DNA from: Gaiellales bacterium
Lineage (GTDB): Bacteria > Actinomycetota > Thermoleophilia > Gaiellales > JAICJC01
Assembly: GCA_036403155.1 (NCBI GenBank)
Contig: DASWRM010000021.1
Span: 1-46,618 of the forward strand
Direction: 5' to 3'
Length of the DNA stretch: 46,618 bases
The notes beneath the pieces were generated by a model. That model had not been told where the DNA came from, did no database searches, and saw only the letters and a program-made list of their open reading frames with translations. Positions 37,282-46,371 of the stretch are shown here, piece by piece; position 1 is the first letter of the stretch, and each line of letters begins with the position of its first letter. Made by a program: the position numbers and the translations under genes.

Positions 37282-38688
37282 GTGGACGAGTTTCCGGCCA
37301 AGATGTGGGGCGACGAGGAGTACTTCGGGCTCGGCCACGAGTTCGACCCGCACTGGTTCCTGAGCGACGACGACCGGGCGCTCGAGCGCGACATCATCGA
37401 CGCGTGCCAGCGGGTGATCCGTCCGCTCGCCGTCGAGTGCGACCGCACGGGGGAGTACCCCCGCGCGAGCGTCGACGAGCTGGGCCGCCTGCGGCTGCTC
37501 GCCATGATCGCACCGGAGCGGTACGGCTGCCGCGCGTCCAGCCACACCCAGGTGCTGATGGCGACCGAGGCGATCGCCCGCTACGGCTGCCCGTCCACCG
37601 CGGTCATCTTCATGATGCACCTGGTGGCCGTCGCCGGACTGGTCTTCCGGTCCGGCGGCAACGACGAGATCGAGTCGCTGCTCCGGCGCTTGGATCCCGA
37701 GGCGCTGATCGGCACCGCGTCCTACACCGACCCCGAGACGGGCGGGCACTTCTGGTATCCCAAGACCTCGGGCGCGGAGCGGGTGGACGGCGGCTGGCAC
37801 GTCCGCAAGTCCGGCGCGTTCACCACCTCCAGCGGCTACGCGGACTGGTACCTGACCCAGACGACCAGCCCCGACTTCGACGGCAACTACGCCGACCTCA
37901 GCGTGTTCCTGCTCTACGGCGACGAGGTGCAGGGCAGCCCCGGCCGGTGGGACGCGATGGGGATGCATGCAAACCAGTCCGGCCCCGTGACGATCGACGC
38001 GGTGATCCCCGCGAACCGGATCGTCGGATGGCCGGGCGACGGCGCCCGCTCGAACGACGAGGCGATCGACCCGCTCGCGTTCCTCATGTACGCCGGCGCG
38101 TACAACGGCGTTGCGATGGCCTGCCTCGACGTCGCCCGTCGGCACGCCCTGCGCACCTCGCACGCGCAGTACGGCCGCCGCATCGCCGACTACGCCACCT
38201 CGCAGGATGCCTACGGCCGCGCGCTGTGCGAGGCGCAGGCGTCCCGGCTGTTCGCCTACGGCATGGCCCAGGCGCTCGACCGGGCCACGGACGGGGGCGA
38301 CTGGACGCTGTACGAGACCGACCCCGACGCCGCCCCGCGCGCCGCCTTCACGTCCTGGGGGCTCGAGGCGAAGGTGCTCGCCACCGGCCTCGCCTCGCGC
38401 GTGTCGGACGCGATGCTGCAGCTCTGCGGTGGCCGCGGGTACACCCGCGCGGCCGAGATCGAGCGGCTCGTGCGCGACGCGAAGGCGGGCTGGGTGATGG
38501 CCCCGTCCAACGAGGTGTCGCAGGGCATCGTCGGCCGCTGGGCGCTGCTCGGCGCCGACGCCGTCGACTGGTGGAACCAGAAGGTCGACGAGCGCGCCCT
38601 GCGAAACGAGCTCGGGAAGCTGGACGACGAGCAGAAGCGGCGGCTGGTCGAGGAGCTCGAAGCCGAGCTGCCCCGCGCCGGCGCCTGA
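37282..38688 (+). CDS. Acyl-CoA-dehydrogenase-fold flavoprotein lacking the usual catalytic Glu
   Basis: A 468-aa protein with the ACAD fold: DIIDACQRVIRPLAVECDRTGEYP, IAPERYGC, IGTASYTDPETGGHFWYP, KSGAFTTSSGYADWYL and ATGLASRVSDAMLQLCGGRGYTRAAEIERLVRDAKAGWVM. Where dehydrogenases have (Y/W)EGTxEIQR, this has MAPSNEVSQ, with Ala407 in the Glu position. It may therefore be a flavin monooxygenase, an oxidase or an enzyme using another base. A GTG at 37282 is chosen; ATG at 37303 is possible. It lies between an AraC regulator and a dihydroxyacetophenone-dioxygenase-like cupin, suggesting one small degradation pathway. Confidence 0.82.
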   Translation: MDEFPAKMWGDEEYFGLGHEFDPHWFLSDDDRALERDIIDACQRVIRPLAVECDRTGEYPRASVDELGRLRLLAMIAPERYGCRASSHTQVLMATEAIARYGCPSTAVIFMMHLVAVAGLVFRSGGNDEIESLLRRLDPEALIGTASYTDPETGGHFWYPKTSGAERVDGGWHVRKSGAFTTSSGYADWYLTQTTSPDFDGNYADLSVFLLYGDEVQGSPGRWDAMGMHANQSGPVTIDAVIPANRIVGWPGDGARSNDEAIDPLAFLMYAGAYNGVAMACLDVARRHALRTSHAQYGRRIADYATSQDAYGRALCEAQASRLFAYGMAQALDRATDGGDWTLYETDPDAAPRAAFTSWGLEAKVLATGLASRVSDAMLQLCGGRGYTRAAEIERLVRDAKAGWVMAPSNEVSQGIVGRWALLGADAVDWWNQKVDERALRNELGKLDDEQKRRLVEELEAELPRAGA

Positions 38689-38702
38689 CGAGAGGAGACA
38701 CC

Positions 38703-39230
38703 GTGGAGACCATTCTTCCGCCCAGGTCGGAGGACGTCACGTTCGACCCACCGGTGCTCGGCCACCTCGGCATGAAGCCCGAGCTGGTCGTGCGGGAGCC
38801 CACGGACGAGCGCGTCTGGGTCGAGATCGAGCCGAACGTGTGGTTCCGTCCGCTGTTCTTCGACATGAACTCGGGCTCGCACGGCGAGGTGCTGCGCGTA
38901 CGCCGCGGCGGCGTGCTGAGCAGGCACCGCCATCCATCGCCCGTTCACGGCTTCGTGCTCAAGGGCAGCTGGCACTACCTGGAGCACACCTGGAAGGCGA
39001 CGGAGGGCAGCTACGTGTTCGAGCCGCCCGGCGAGATCCACACGCTCACCGTCGAGGACGACTGCCCCGAGATGCAGACCGTGTTCATCATATGCGGGCC
39101 GGTGCTCTACATCGATGACAAGGACACCGTCGTCCACGTCGAGGACAACGTCGGGCTGATCGAGCTATGCAAGACGACCTACGAGGCGAACGGGCTCGGC
39201 GCCGACTACGTCGACCAGTTCATCCGCTGA
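38703..39230 (+). CDS. Cupin of the 2,4'-dihydroxyacetophenone dioxygenase type
   Basis: A 175-aa cupin: GGVLSRHRHPSPVHGFVLKGSWHYLEHTWKA (His75, His77, His82), GSYVFEPPGEIHTLTV (His113) and the C-terminal ADYVDQFIR. This pattern matches the 2,4'-dihydroxyacetophenone dioxygenase/ChrR-like cupins, which use a metal to cleave a C-C bond next to a ketone. GAGAGGAG precedes the GTG at 38703. It follows the ACAD-like gene by 14 bases, and the two are likely a functional pair. The actual substrate is inferred only from family name. Confidence 0.82.
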   Translation: METILPPRSEDVTFDPPVLGHLGMKPELVVREPTDERVWVEIEPNVWFRPLFFDMNSGSHGEVLRVRRGGVLSRHRHPSPVHGFVLKGSWHYLEHTWKATEGSYVFEPPGEIHTLTVEDDCPEMQTVFIICGPVLYIDDKDTVVHVEDNVGLIELCKTTYEANGLGADYVDQFIR

Positions 39231-39236
39231 CGCCGG

Positions 39237-39650
39237 TTACCCCTGCCGCCCGGCAGGCGACGGGATGCCGGCCAGGCGCCTGACGACGTCGAGGCCCTCC
39301 GGGGTGCCCGGCCAGTTCCGCGACAGCGTCTCGCTGCCGGTGCGGCGCACGACCGCGCGCACGACCCAGATCACGAGGATCGCATCGTCCGCCCAGCCAA
39401 CGACGGGGATCACGTCTGGGACGAGGTCGATCGGCACGGCCAGGTAGAAGAGCAGCAGCCACAGCCGCAGCCGCACCGCCCACGGGAGCGAGCGGTCCTG
39501 CGCGATGCCGCCGAGCAGCAGCAGCAGGTCGGGCAACACGCGCGCCGCCTCGCGCAGATCCGTCCGCGGACGGAAGATCATCAGCCCGCCGACGAACGCG
39601 ACCCAGACGATCACGAGGCTGGCCAGGACGGCGATGACGAGCGTCAGCAT
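39237..39650 (-). CDS. DUF1232 (YkvA-like) membrane protein
   Basis: A 137-aa protein with an N-terminal membrane helix (LTLVIAVLASLVIVWVAFVGGL) and the DUF1232 core LFYLAVPIDLVPDVIPVVGWADDAILVIWVVRAV. Function unknown. Its ATG overlaps the stop of the enolase-type gene by one base (TGATG), making it the last gene of the transporter-Fae operon. Confidence 0.88.
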   Translation of the reverse strand: MLTLVIAVLASLVIVWVAFVGGLMIFRPRTDLREAARVLPDLLLLLGGIAQDRSLPWAVRLRLWLLLFYLAVPIDLVPDVIPVVGWADDAILVIWVVRAVVRRTGSETLSRNWPGTPEGLDVVRRLAGIPSPAGRQG

Positions 39651-40762
39651 CAGGCGACTCGCCAGCGCTCGAGCGCATCGAGGTCAGGGTCCATCCCGAG
39701 CCCGGGCCCGGGCGGCGGGGCGATGCTGCCGTCGTCCCCGATGTCGACCACCGACGGGAGCATCCAGTCGCGGCGCTCGGCCGACCACGCGGGCGGGTCG
39801 TAGGGCACCTCGACGAAGGGGTGCGTCGAGAAGCCGCAGGCCGCATGCAGGTTCGCGACCAGCCCATAGCCGTTCGACCAGGTGTGCGGCGACCAGACGC
39901 GGCCGAGCTGCTCGGCCCGCCGCGCGATCCGCCGGCACCCTTCGATGCCGCCGCAGAACAGGACGTCGCATTGGATCACCGCAATGCCCCCGCGCTCGAG
40001 CAGGTCGAGCGCCTCGTGCTCCTGGCGCACCATCTCGCCGGCGCCGATGCGGATCGGCGTGCCGGCCGTCAGCGCGGCGTAGCCCTCGATGTCCGCCGTG
40101 TCGAGCGGCTCCTCCAGCCAGTGGACGCGCAGCGGCTCGAGCGCCTCGGCGCAGCGGCGCGCCGTGTCGAGCTCCCACCGCGGGGAGATGTCCCCCGGCA
40201 TGCGCCATCCCTGGTTGGCGTCCACCATGATCTCCATCTCGTCCCCGACTGCTGCCCTGACCGCCTCGACGACCCGCACGTCGTCGCGCCAGTCGGCATG
40301 GTGGAACCGGATCTTGAGAGCTCCCAGCCCTGCGTCCCGCAGCTCCACCGCGCGGCGCGCTCGCTCGCCGGGCTCGGCCAGCTCGCCCGTCGACGCGTAC
40401 GCCCGCAGGCTCGGCTGGCGCCCACCGAGCAGCTCCCACAGCGGCCGCCCCGCGGCGCGCCCGGCGAGATCCCAGCAGGCCACCTCGACCGCCCACGGCC
40501 GCCCTCCGTGGAAGTCGACGGTCGCGCACACCCGTTGCACCGTCCCGGCGTCGCGTGGGTCGATGTCGGCGAGCAGGCGCTCGAGCAGCGCGCGGTCCGG
40601 CAGGCCGTCGCCACCGCTGGCAAAGCCGCGGCTGCCGTCGTCCGCCGTGACAATGACGAGCGTCGCATCCTGCGAGGTCCGCGGGACGGGGTCCCATGCC
40701 GCGCGGAAGGGCGGGTCGAACGGATGCCGGTAGGTTCGGGTCTCGATCGAGACGATGCGCAT
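39650..40762 (-). CDS. Enolase-superfamily enzyme of mandelate-racemase type
   Basis: A 370-aa enzyme: LGALKIRFH (Lys150-Ile-Arg152 at the KxK position), metal ligands Asp181 (MVDANQGW), Glu217 (WLEEPLD) and Glu243 (IGAGEM), and the His-Asp dyad Asp266/His293 (VIQCD, SPHTWSNGYG). The His293 base marks the MR subgroup, whose members racemise alpha-hydroxyacids or dehydrate sugar acids. The first catalytic Lys pair being Lys-x-Arg suggests a dehydratase-like, His-based reaction. Its start overlaps the Fae stop by one base (TGATG). With the importer and dehydrogenase it likely acts on an imported acid or derivative. Confidence 0.87.
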   Translation of the reverse strand: MRIVSIETRTYRHPFDPPFRAAWDPVPRTSQDATLVIVTADDGSRGFASGGDGLPDRALLERLLADIDPRDAGTVQRVCATVDFHGGRPWAVEVACWDLAGRAAGRPLWELLGGRQPSLRAYASTGELAEPGERARRAVELRDAGLGALKIRFHHADWRDDVRVVEAVRAAVGDEMEIMVDANQGWRMPGDISPRWELDTARRCAEALEPLRVHWLEEPLDTADIEGYAALTAGTPIRIGAGEMVRQEHEALDLLERGGIAVIQCDVLFCGGIEGCRRIARRAEQLGRVWSPHTWSNGYGLVANLHAACGFSTHPFVEVPYDPPAWSAERRDWMLPSVVDIGDDGSIAPPPGPGLGMDPDLDALERWRVA

Positions 40763-41286
40763 CAGGATCCGCCGTAGAAGGCGTTCCGCGCCGTCTCCCG
40801 CCCTTCGGCGATCGCCCGGACGGACGCCTCTGGAGCGCCCGACAGCGCGTCGTCGATCGCCTCCCTGGTGGCGACCCGCGCCGCGATCCGGCTCGCGGTC
40901 TCGTCGTTTGCCTCGGGGTCCACCCAGACCGCGACCAGCAGCACCAGCTCGCCCGCGATCTCGGCGGGCAGCCTGCCGTCGGCAACCGCGTCCATCACCC
41001 CCTGGCCGATGCCCAGCTGCGCCGCGCCCCACGTGATGCGCTGGTGGAGGTCCTCGATCGCCGGGGCCTTGTTCGTCATGATCGTGACCGGGCGCACCGC
41101 GTTACCGGCGCCCAGGCACACGACCACCGGGGCGTGCCCCGGCCGCGGGTTCGCGAGCGCTGACACGGCCGCGGCCGCGGTTGCCGACCCGCGGCGGCCG
41201 ATCGCCAGATTGATGTGGCTGCCGTTCGGCACGTCGCCGGCCCAGGCCTCGCCGATCCGCCCGTCGTACTCGTCCAGGTCAGTCAT
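40762..41286 (-). CDS. fae: Formaldehyde-activating enzyme (Fae) homologue
   Basis: A 174-aa protein matching the Fae family along its length: IGEAWAGDVPNGSHINLAIG with His24 at the catalytic His position, AVSALANPRPGHAPVVVCLG, AVRPVTIMTNKAPAI, WGAAQLGIGQGVMDAVADG, LVLLVAVWVDPEANDE and a C-terminal helix of ATREAIDDAL type. Classical Fae condenses formaldehyde with tetrahydromethanopterin. Actinobacteria generally lack that cofactor, and orphan Fae paralogues of unknown role are known. It overlaps the dehydrogenase stop (ATGA) and the enolase-type start, so it is tightly built into a catabolic operon. A formaldehyde or other aldehyde by-product is a plausible substrate. Confidence 0.85.
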   Translation of the reverse strand: MTDLDEYDGRIGEAWAGDVPNGSHINLAIGRRGSATAAAAVSALANPRPGHAPVVVCLGAGNAVRPVTIMTNKAPAIEDLHQRITWGAAQLGIGQGVMDAVADGRLPAEIAGELVLLVAVWVDPEANDETASRIAARVATREAIDDALSGAPEASVRAIAEGRETARNAFYGGS

Positions 41287-42404
41287 GCCGCTGCTCCCGT
41301 CATGTCGAGCACCGCCCGAAGCGCCGACCCGGACTGGAGGAGGGCGAACGCCTCGTCGATGCGGTCGAGCGGCAACCTATGCGAGATCAGCCGGTCGAGC
41401 GGCAGGCGGCCGCGGCGGTAGGCGTCGAGGATGACCAGGAAGTCACGCTCCGGGCGCGCCGATCCGTACAGCGCGCCGATCACCCGGCGCTCCATGCGCG
41501 GGATGCTGAGCGCGGGCAGCGGCACGACGGCGTCCTCTCGCGGAATGCCGATGCAGACGGCGGCACCGCGGCGGCGGGTGCTGAGGAACGCCGCGAGCAT
41601 CGCTTCCGGGCGTCCCGTCGCCTCGAACGCGAAGTCGACGCCGCCCCCGCTCACCGCCGCGACGGCCTCGGCGGTCGCCTCGGGCGAGCCCGCCCACTCG
41701 ACCGCGTCCGTCGCGCCCAGCTCCAGGGCCGCCTCCAGCTTGGCGCCGTCCACGTCGACCGCGACGATCGGAGACGCGGACACGGCGGCGAGCCCGATCA
41801 CGGCCGACAGGCCGACGCCCCCGCAGCCGACCACGGCCGCTCGCTGGCCCGGGCGCACGTTCGCCGACCGCCAGACCGCGCAGATGCCGGTGGTAACCGC
41901 GCACCCGACCAGCCCTGCGATCTCGAGCGGCACGTCCGCCGGGATAGCGACGCACGAGCGCTCCGGCACGACGGCGTGCTCGGCGAACGACGACAGGAAC
42001 GAGTAGTGGTGGACGGGCTCGCCACCGCGGGACAGGCGGGTCGTCCCGTCCAGGAGGGTGCCCCGCGCCATCATCGGCCACGCCGTCCCGCAGAGGTGGG
42101 GCAGGTCGTCCAGGCACTCGGCGCACCGGCCGCACGACGGTGCCCACGACAGCGCGACGTGGTCGCCCGGCGCCACCCGCGTCACGCCGGGCCCGACCTG
42201 CTCCACGACGCCGCCGCCCTCGTGGCCGAGCACCGCCGGGCACGGCGTCTCGGCCGTGCCGTCGATCGCGTTCATGTCCGAGTGGCAGACGCCGCTCGCG
42301 TGGATGCGTACGAGCACCTCGCCGGCACCGGGCGGCGCCAGCTCGAGCTCCGTGACGACGAGCGGGTCGCCGACCCGCTCGAGCACCGCGGCCCGGGTGA
42401 TCAC
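41283..42404 (-). CDS. Zinc-dependent medium-chain alcohol dehydrogenase
   Basis: A 373-aa MDR: catalytic zinc motif GVCHSDMNAIDG and GHEGGGVVEQVG, the structural zinc Cys set CGRCAECLDDLPHLC, catalytic Cys in GLVGCAVTTG, and NAD-binding AVVGCGGVGLS. It is closest in outline to class III/NDMA-type dehydrogenases that act on alcohols or thiol-formaldehyde adducts. A GTG start overlaps the ABC ATPase stop (GTGA) and its own stop overlaps the fae start, so it may make or remove the aldehyde that Fae handles. Confidence 0.9.
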   Translation of the reverse strand: MITRAAVLERVGDPLVVTELELAPPGAGEVLVRIHASGVCHSDMNAIDGTAETPCPAVLGHEGGGVVEQVGPGVTRVAPGDHVALSWAPSCGRCAECLDDLPHLCGTAWPMMARGTLLDGTTRLSRGGEPVHHYSFLSSFAEHAVVPERSCVAIPADVPLEIAGLVGCAVTTGICAVWRSANVRPGQRAAVVGCGGVGLSAVIGLAAVSASPIVAVDVDGAKLEAALELGATDAVEWAGSPEATAEAVAAVSGGGVDFAFEATGRPEAMLAAFLSTRRRGAAVCIGIPREDAVVPLPALSIPRMERRVIGALYGSARPERDFLVILDAYRRGRLPLDRLISHRLPLDRIDEAFALLQSGSALRAVLDMTGAAA

Positions 42405-44488
42405 CCGGCGGCCGGGGCCGGGTCGCCGTCCACGGCGCCGACCGGCTCCGCCGGCTCGTTCTGCAGGCGCCGCAGCTCGTCGATCGGGATGTGACAGCGG
42501 ATGTGGTGCCCCGGCTCGACCTCCGCCAGCGGCGGCTCGCTGTTCACGCAGACGTCGCCCAGGAACCGCGGGCAGCGGGTGTGGAAGACGCAGCCGGTGG
42601 GCGGATCGGCCACGCTCGGCACCTCGCCGGACAGCCGGATCCGTTCGCGCTCGCCGCCCAGCGTCGGCACGGCGGAGAGCAGCGCCTCCGTGTAGGGGTG
42701 GTGCGGGCCGTCGAACACGACCTCGGCGGGGCCCAGCTCCATCAGCCGGCCGAGGTAGAGCACCGCGATCCGGTCCGACAGGTACCGGACGACGCCGAGG
42801 TCGTGGGAGATGAAGAGGTACGAGACGTGACGGTCCCGCTGCAGGTCGACGAGCAGGTTGAGGATCGCCGCCTGGACAGAGACGTCGAGCGCGCTGGTCG
42901 GCTCGTCGCAGACCACCACCTTCGGATCGCCGGCGAAAGCGCGGGCGATCGCGACCCGCTGCTTCAGCCCGCCGGACAGCGCGGTCGGGCGGACGGAGAG
43001 GTGGCGCTCCCGGAGCCGGACGCTGTCGGCCAGCGCCCGCAGCCGCTCCTCGCGCGCCTTGCCACGGAGGCCGGCGAGCTGCGAGAGCGCGCGGCCGATC
43101 AGCCGTCGCACCGTGTGGCTGCGGTTGAGCGCGCTGTCGGGGTTCTGGAACACGATCTGCAGCGCCGCCTGCTCCTCCTCGCCGCGCTTACCGACGCGGG
43201 AGGCGAGCGAGCGCCCGTCCATCTCGATGCTGCCGCCCTCATCCGGCTCGATGATGCCGAGGATGCTCTTCGCCAGAGTGGTCTTGCCGCTGCCGGATTC
43301 GCCCACGAGCCCGAGCGTCTCGCCCGGCCAGATCTCGACGGTGACGCCGTCCAGCACGTGCACCGCCGCTCCCGCCTGCCGGAACGTCTTGCCGACGTCG
43401 TTCGCCTTCAGCAGCGGCACGTCCCCGCGGGGGGCGGGGGCGCCGGCCGCGATGTCGGCGGGCGTGGTTCGCGGCATCGCGGGCGCCTGCTGCCAGTGGT
43501 AGCAGCGGCTGATGTGGCCGGGAGCGGTCTCGACGGGGGGTGGAGGGCTGGCGTGGCACTCGTCGGTCGCGAGCGGGCAGCGGTCCGAGAACACGCAGCC
43601 CTGGAGGAACGCCCCGGGGAGCGGGAGGAACCCGGGGATGGTGTCGAGCCGGCCATGATCCTTGCGGTGGCCGCGCGCCGAGATGCAGCGCAGCAGGCCG
43701 ACGGTGTAGGGGTGCCGCGGATTCGCCAGCACCTCGGCGGACAGGCCCTCCTCGACCAGCTCGCCCGCGTAGAGCACGCCGATGCGGTCGCACATCTTCG
43801 AGATCACGCCGAGGTCGTGCGAGATGAACAGCACGGCGGTGTTGAACTCGGCCCGCAGGTGTGAGACCAGGTCGAGCACCTCGGCCTCGACCGTTGCATC
43901 GAGCGCGGTCGTCGGCTCGTCGAGGATCAGCAGCGTCGGGTCGGACGCGAGCGCCATCGCGATCACCACGCGCTGCTGCATGCCGCCGGAGAGCTGGTGG
44001 GGATAGCGCTGCGCCACCGAGTCGACGTCGGCGATCTGCACCTTGCGCAGCATGCCGGTCGCGAGGTCGCGTGCTTCCTTGCCGCGCTTCCCGGCCACCT
44101 CGAACGCCTCGGCCACCTGCCGGCCGATGCGGATGGACGGGTTGAGCGCGCGGCTCGGATCCTGGTAGACCATCGAGACGGGGCCTGCCCGGAGCCGACG
44201 CAGATCCGGGGCCGACATCGCCGTCAGGTCGCGGCCGTCGATGCGGATCGACCCGCTGCGGATACGGCCGTTGCCCGGCAGGTAGCGGACAGCCGCCTGG
44301 GCGACCGTCGATTTCCCGCATCCCGACTCGCCGACGAGCCCGTAGCTCTCGCCCTGGCCGATCGTGAACGAGATGCCGCGGAGCACCTGCCGGTCGATCC
44401 CGCGCACCCGGTACGCCACATCGAGGTCGAGCACCTCGAGCGCGGGCGCGGTGGCGACGGGCGTCTCGACGACGAGGTCCGCGCTCAT
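42401..44488 (-). CDS. Oligopeptide-type ABC importer, two ATPase domains fused (DppD-DppF)
   Basis: A 695-aa protein holding both nucleotide-binding domains. NBD1: GESGCGKST (53-61), [34 protein letters not shown], then the oligopeptide-type C-terminal Cys cluster ([15 protein letters not shown]). NBD2: GESGSGKTT (about 400), [35 protein letters not shown] and a second [10 protein letters not shown] Cys tail. The two Cys tails are typical of DppD and DppF, which are separate genes in most bacteria. It energises import with the two permeases upstream, into which its ATG start overlaps by four bases. Confidence 0.93.
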   Translation of the reverse strand: MSADLVVETPVATAPALEVLDLDVAYRVRGIDRQVLRGISFTIGQGESYGLVGESGCGKSTVAQAAVRYLPGNGRIRSGSIRIDGRDLTAMSAPDLRRLRAGPVSMVYQDPSRALNPSIRIGRQVAEAFEVAGKRGKEARDLATGMLRKVQIADVDSVAQRYPHQLSGGMQQRVVIAMALASDPTLLILDEPTTALDATVEAEVLDLVSHLRAEFNTAVLFISHDLGVISKMCDRIGVLYAGELVEEGLSAEVLANPRHPYTVGLLRCISARGHRKDHGRLDTIPGFLPLPGAFLQGCVFSDRCPLATDECHASPPPPVETAPGHISRCYHWQQAPAMPRTTPADIAAGAPAPRGDVPLLKANDVGKTFRQAGAAVHVLDGVTVEIWPGETLGLVGESGSGKTTLAKSILGIIEPDEGGSIEMDGRSLASRVGKRGEEEQAALQIVFQNPDSALNRSHTVRRLIGRALSQLAGLRGKAREERLRALADSVRLRERHLSVRPTALSGGLKQRVAIARAFAGDPKVVVCDEPTSALDVSVQAAILNLLVDLQRDRHVSYLFISHDLGVVRYLSDRIAVLYLGRLMELGPAEVVFDGPHHPYTEALLSAVPTLGGERERIRLSGEVPSVADPPTGCVFHTRCPRFLGDVCVNSEPPLAEVEPGHHIRCHIPIDELRRLQNEPAEPVGAVDGDPAPAAG

Positions 44489-45378
44489 TCCGTCACCGCC
44501 CGCTGCAGGCCGTCAGCGATCAGATTCACGGCCACGACGAGCGACGCGATCGCCATGGCCGGGCCCAGCGACTCCCACCAGAAGCCGGCCGAGATCAGCG
44601 CGTAGGCGTCGTTGATCTGGGCGCCCCAGTCGGGCGACGGCGGCTGCGGCCCGAAGCCCAGGAACGAGAGCGTGGCGACCGCGAAGATGGCATAGCCGAC
44701 GCGCACGGTGAACTCGACGAGGACCGGCGGCAGCACATTCGGCAGCACCTCGGCGAAGAGGATGTAGGGCGCCTTCTCGCCGCGCAGCTCCGCCGCGGTG
44801 ACGTACTCCTGCTCGCGCTCCGAGAGCACGGCTGCGCGCACTGTGCGTGCGATGATCGGGGCGAACACCAGCCCGATCACGAGCACCAGCGTGAGGTTGG
44901 AGGTGCCCGTGGCGGCCAGCACGGTGAGCGCGACGATTACCAGGGGCAGCGCCAGCACCGCCTCCACCATGCGGCTGAGAATGTCGTCCGTGAGCCCGCG
45001 GAAGTAGCCCATCGTGAGCCCCAGCGCCGTGCCCAGGATCGTGCCGAGCAGCGTCGCCAGCGGAGCCACCAGCAGGATGTTGCGCGATCCCACGATCACA
45101 CGAGAGAAGACGTCGCGGCCGAGCGCGTCGGTGCCGGCCCAGTGCGCCGACGACGGGCGCGCGTTGTGGTCGAGCAGGTTCTGCTGGTAGGCGTCGTGCG
45201 GTGCGATGTGGCTGCCGAACAGCGCGCAGAGCACCCAGAACGCCAGGATCAGGCCACCCACCCACACGGTCTTCGAGCGGAGGATCAGGCGCAGCGTCTC
45301 GCGACGCGCCTGGGCGGCGGTCTCGGTCGCGGGCTGGAGGACGGCCGGGTTGTTGCCCTCGGCGGTCGTCGCGCTCAC
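44485..45378 (-). CDS. ABC permease, DppC/OppC type
   Basis: A 297-aa permease: cytoplasmic N-terminus ARRETLRLILRSKTVWVGGLILAFW, the DppC signature HWAGTDALGRDVFSRVIVGSRNILLVA, and the EAA loop EYVTAAELRGEKAPYILFAEVLPNVLPP, with about six membrane helices. GTG start at 45376-45378 overlaps the upstream permease stop (GTGA). It forms the channel with the DppB-type partner. Confidence 0.92.
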   Translation of the reverse strand: MSATTAEGNNPAVLQPATETAAQARRETLRLILRSKTVWVGGLILAFWVLCALFGSHIAPHDAYQQNLLDHNARPSSAHWAGTDALGRDVFSRVIVGSRNILLVAPLATLLGTILGTALGLTMGYFRGLTDDILSRMVEAVLALPLVIVALTVLAATGTSNLTLVLVIGLVFAPIIARTVRAAVLSEREQEYVTAAELRGEKAPYILFAEVLPNVLPPVLVEFTVRVGYAIFAVATLSFLGFGPQPPSPDWGAQINDAYALISAGFWWESLGPAMAIASLVVAVNLIADGLQRAVTE

Positions 45379-46331
45379 GATGCGTCGCCCCCCACCCGGA
45401 TCCGCGGGTTCAGCGCGGCCGACAGGATGTCGGCCGTGAGGGTGGCCAGGAGGTAGACCACGCCGACCAGCAGCACCGCCGACTCGAGCACGGGGTAGTC
45501 CTTCTGGTGGGCGGCGTTGAAGAGCAGCTGGCCGACGCCGTTGTAGTTGAACAGCCGCTCGACCACCACCAGGCCGCCGATCAGATATCCCGTCTGCGTG
45601 GCGACGACGGCGATCGTCGGCAGGAGCGAGTTGCGCAGGACGTGCCGGAAGATTACCGTGCGGCGGGACAGGCCCTTCAGGTATGCCGTGCGGGTGTAGT
45701 CGGAGTGCAGTGCGTCGATCGTGCCCGCGCGGGAGATGCGGGCGATGTAGCCGAACAGGACGAGGGTCAGTGCGAGCGCGGGGAGGAGCAGGTACTTGAG
45801 CTGCTCGATCGGGCCGGTGCCCGGCGGCCAGGATGCGGACACGGGGAGCAGGTTCAGCCACAGCCCGAAGATCGACAGCAGCACGATGCCTCCGACGAAT
45901 TCCGGCATCACGGCGGCGGACAGGCCGCCGACGGAGATCACCCGGTCGACCCACCGCCCCTCGTTGAGCGCGGACACGACGCCGCCGAGGATTCCCAGAG
46001 GGACGACGAGCACGAACGCCAGGAGCGCCAGCTTCAGCGAGTTGTCGAGCGCCGACCTGAGCATGTCGGACACCGGCCGCTTCTGGGCGTAGGACGTGCC
46101 GAGGTCACCGCGCACCACGCCGCCGATCCAGTCGCCGTACTGGGTGATCAGCGGACGGTCGGTGCCGAGGTCGTGGTTGATCGCCTTCACCGTTGCCTCG
46201 CTGGCGAACGGACCGGCGAGCGCCCGGCCCGGGTTGCCTGGAAGCACCGTCGTGCCGAGGAAGATCAGCATGGACAGCAGCCACAGGGTGACCAGGCCGA
46301 GCGCAAACCGTTTTGCGAGAAAGCGGATCAT
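45375..46331 (-). CDS. ABC permease, DppB/OppB type
   Basis: A 318-aa permease: MIRFLAKRFALGLVTLWLLSMLIFLG, PGNPGRALAGPFAS, GDLGTSYAQKRPVSDML and the EAA loop DYTRTAYLKGLSRRTVIFRHVLRNSLLP, with about six membrane helices. It starts 40 bases after the solute-binding protein ends. The substrates of this class include di- and oligopeptides, opines, nickel and glutathione; none can be chosen from sequence. Confidence 0.92.
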   Translation of the reverse strand: MIRFLAKRFALGLVTLWLLSMLIFLGTTVLPGNPGRALAGPFASEATVKAINHDLGTDRPLITQYGDWIGGVVRGDLGTSYAQKRPVSDMLRSALDNSLKLALLAFVLVVPLGILGGVVSALNEGRWVDRVISVGGLSAAVMPEFVGGIVLLSIFGLWLNLLPVSASWPPGTGPIEQLKYLLLPALALTLVLFGYIARISRAGTIDALHSDYTRTAYLKGLSRRTVIFRHVLRNSLLPTIAVVATQTGYLIGGLVVVERLFNYNGVGQLLFNAAHQKDYPVLESAVLLVGVVYLLATLTADILSAALNPRIRVGGDAS

Positions 46332-46371
46332 CTGGTGACGCCCGGGATGACGGCTCCGCAGTGAGCCGTCG

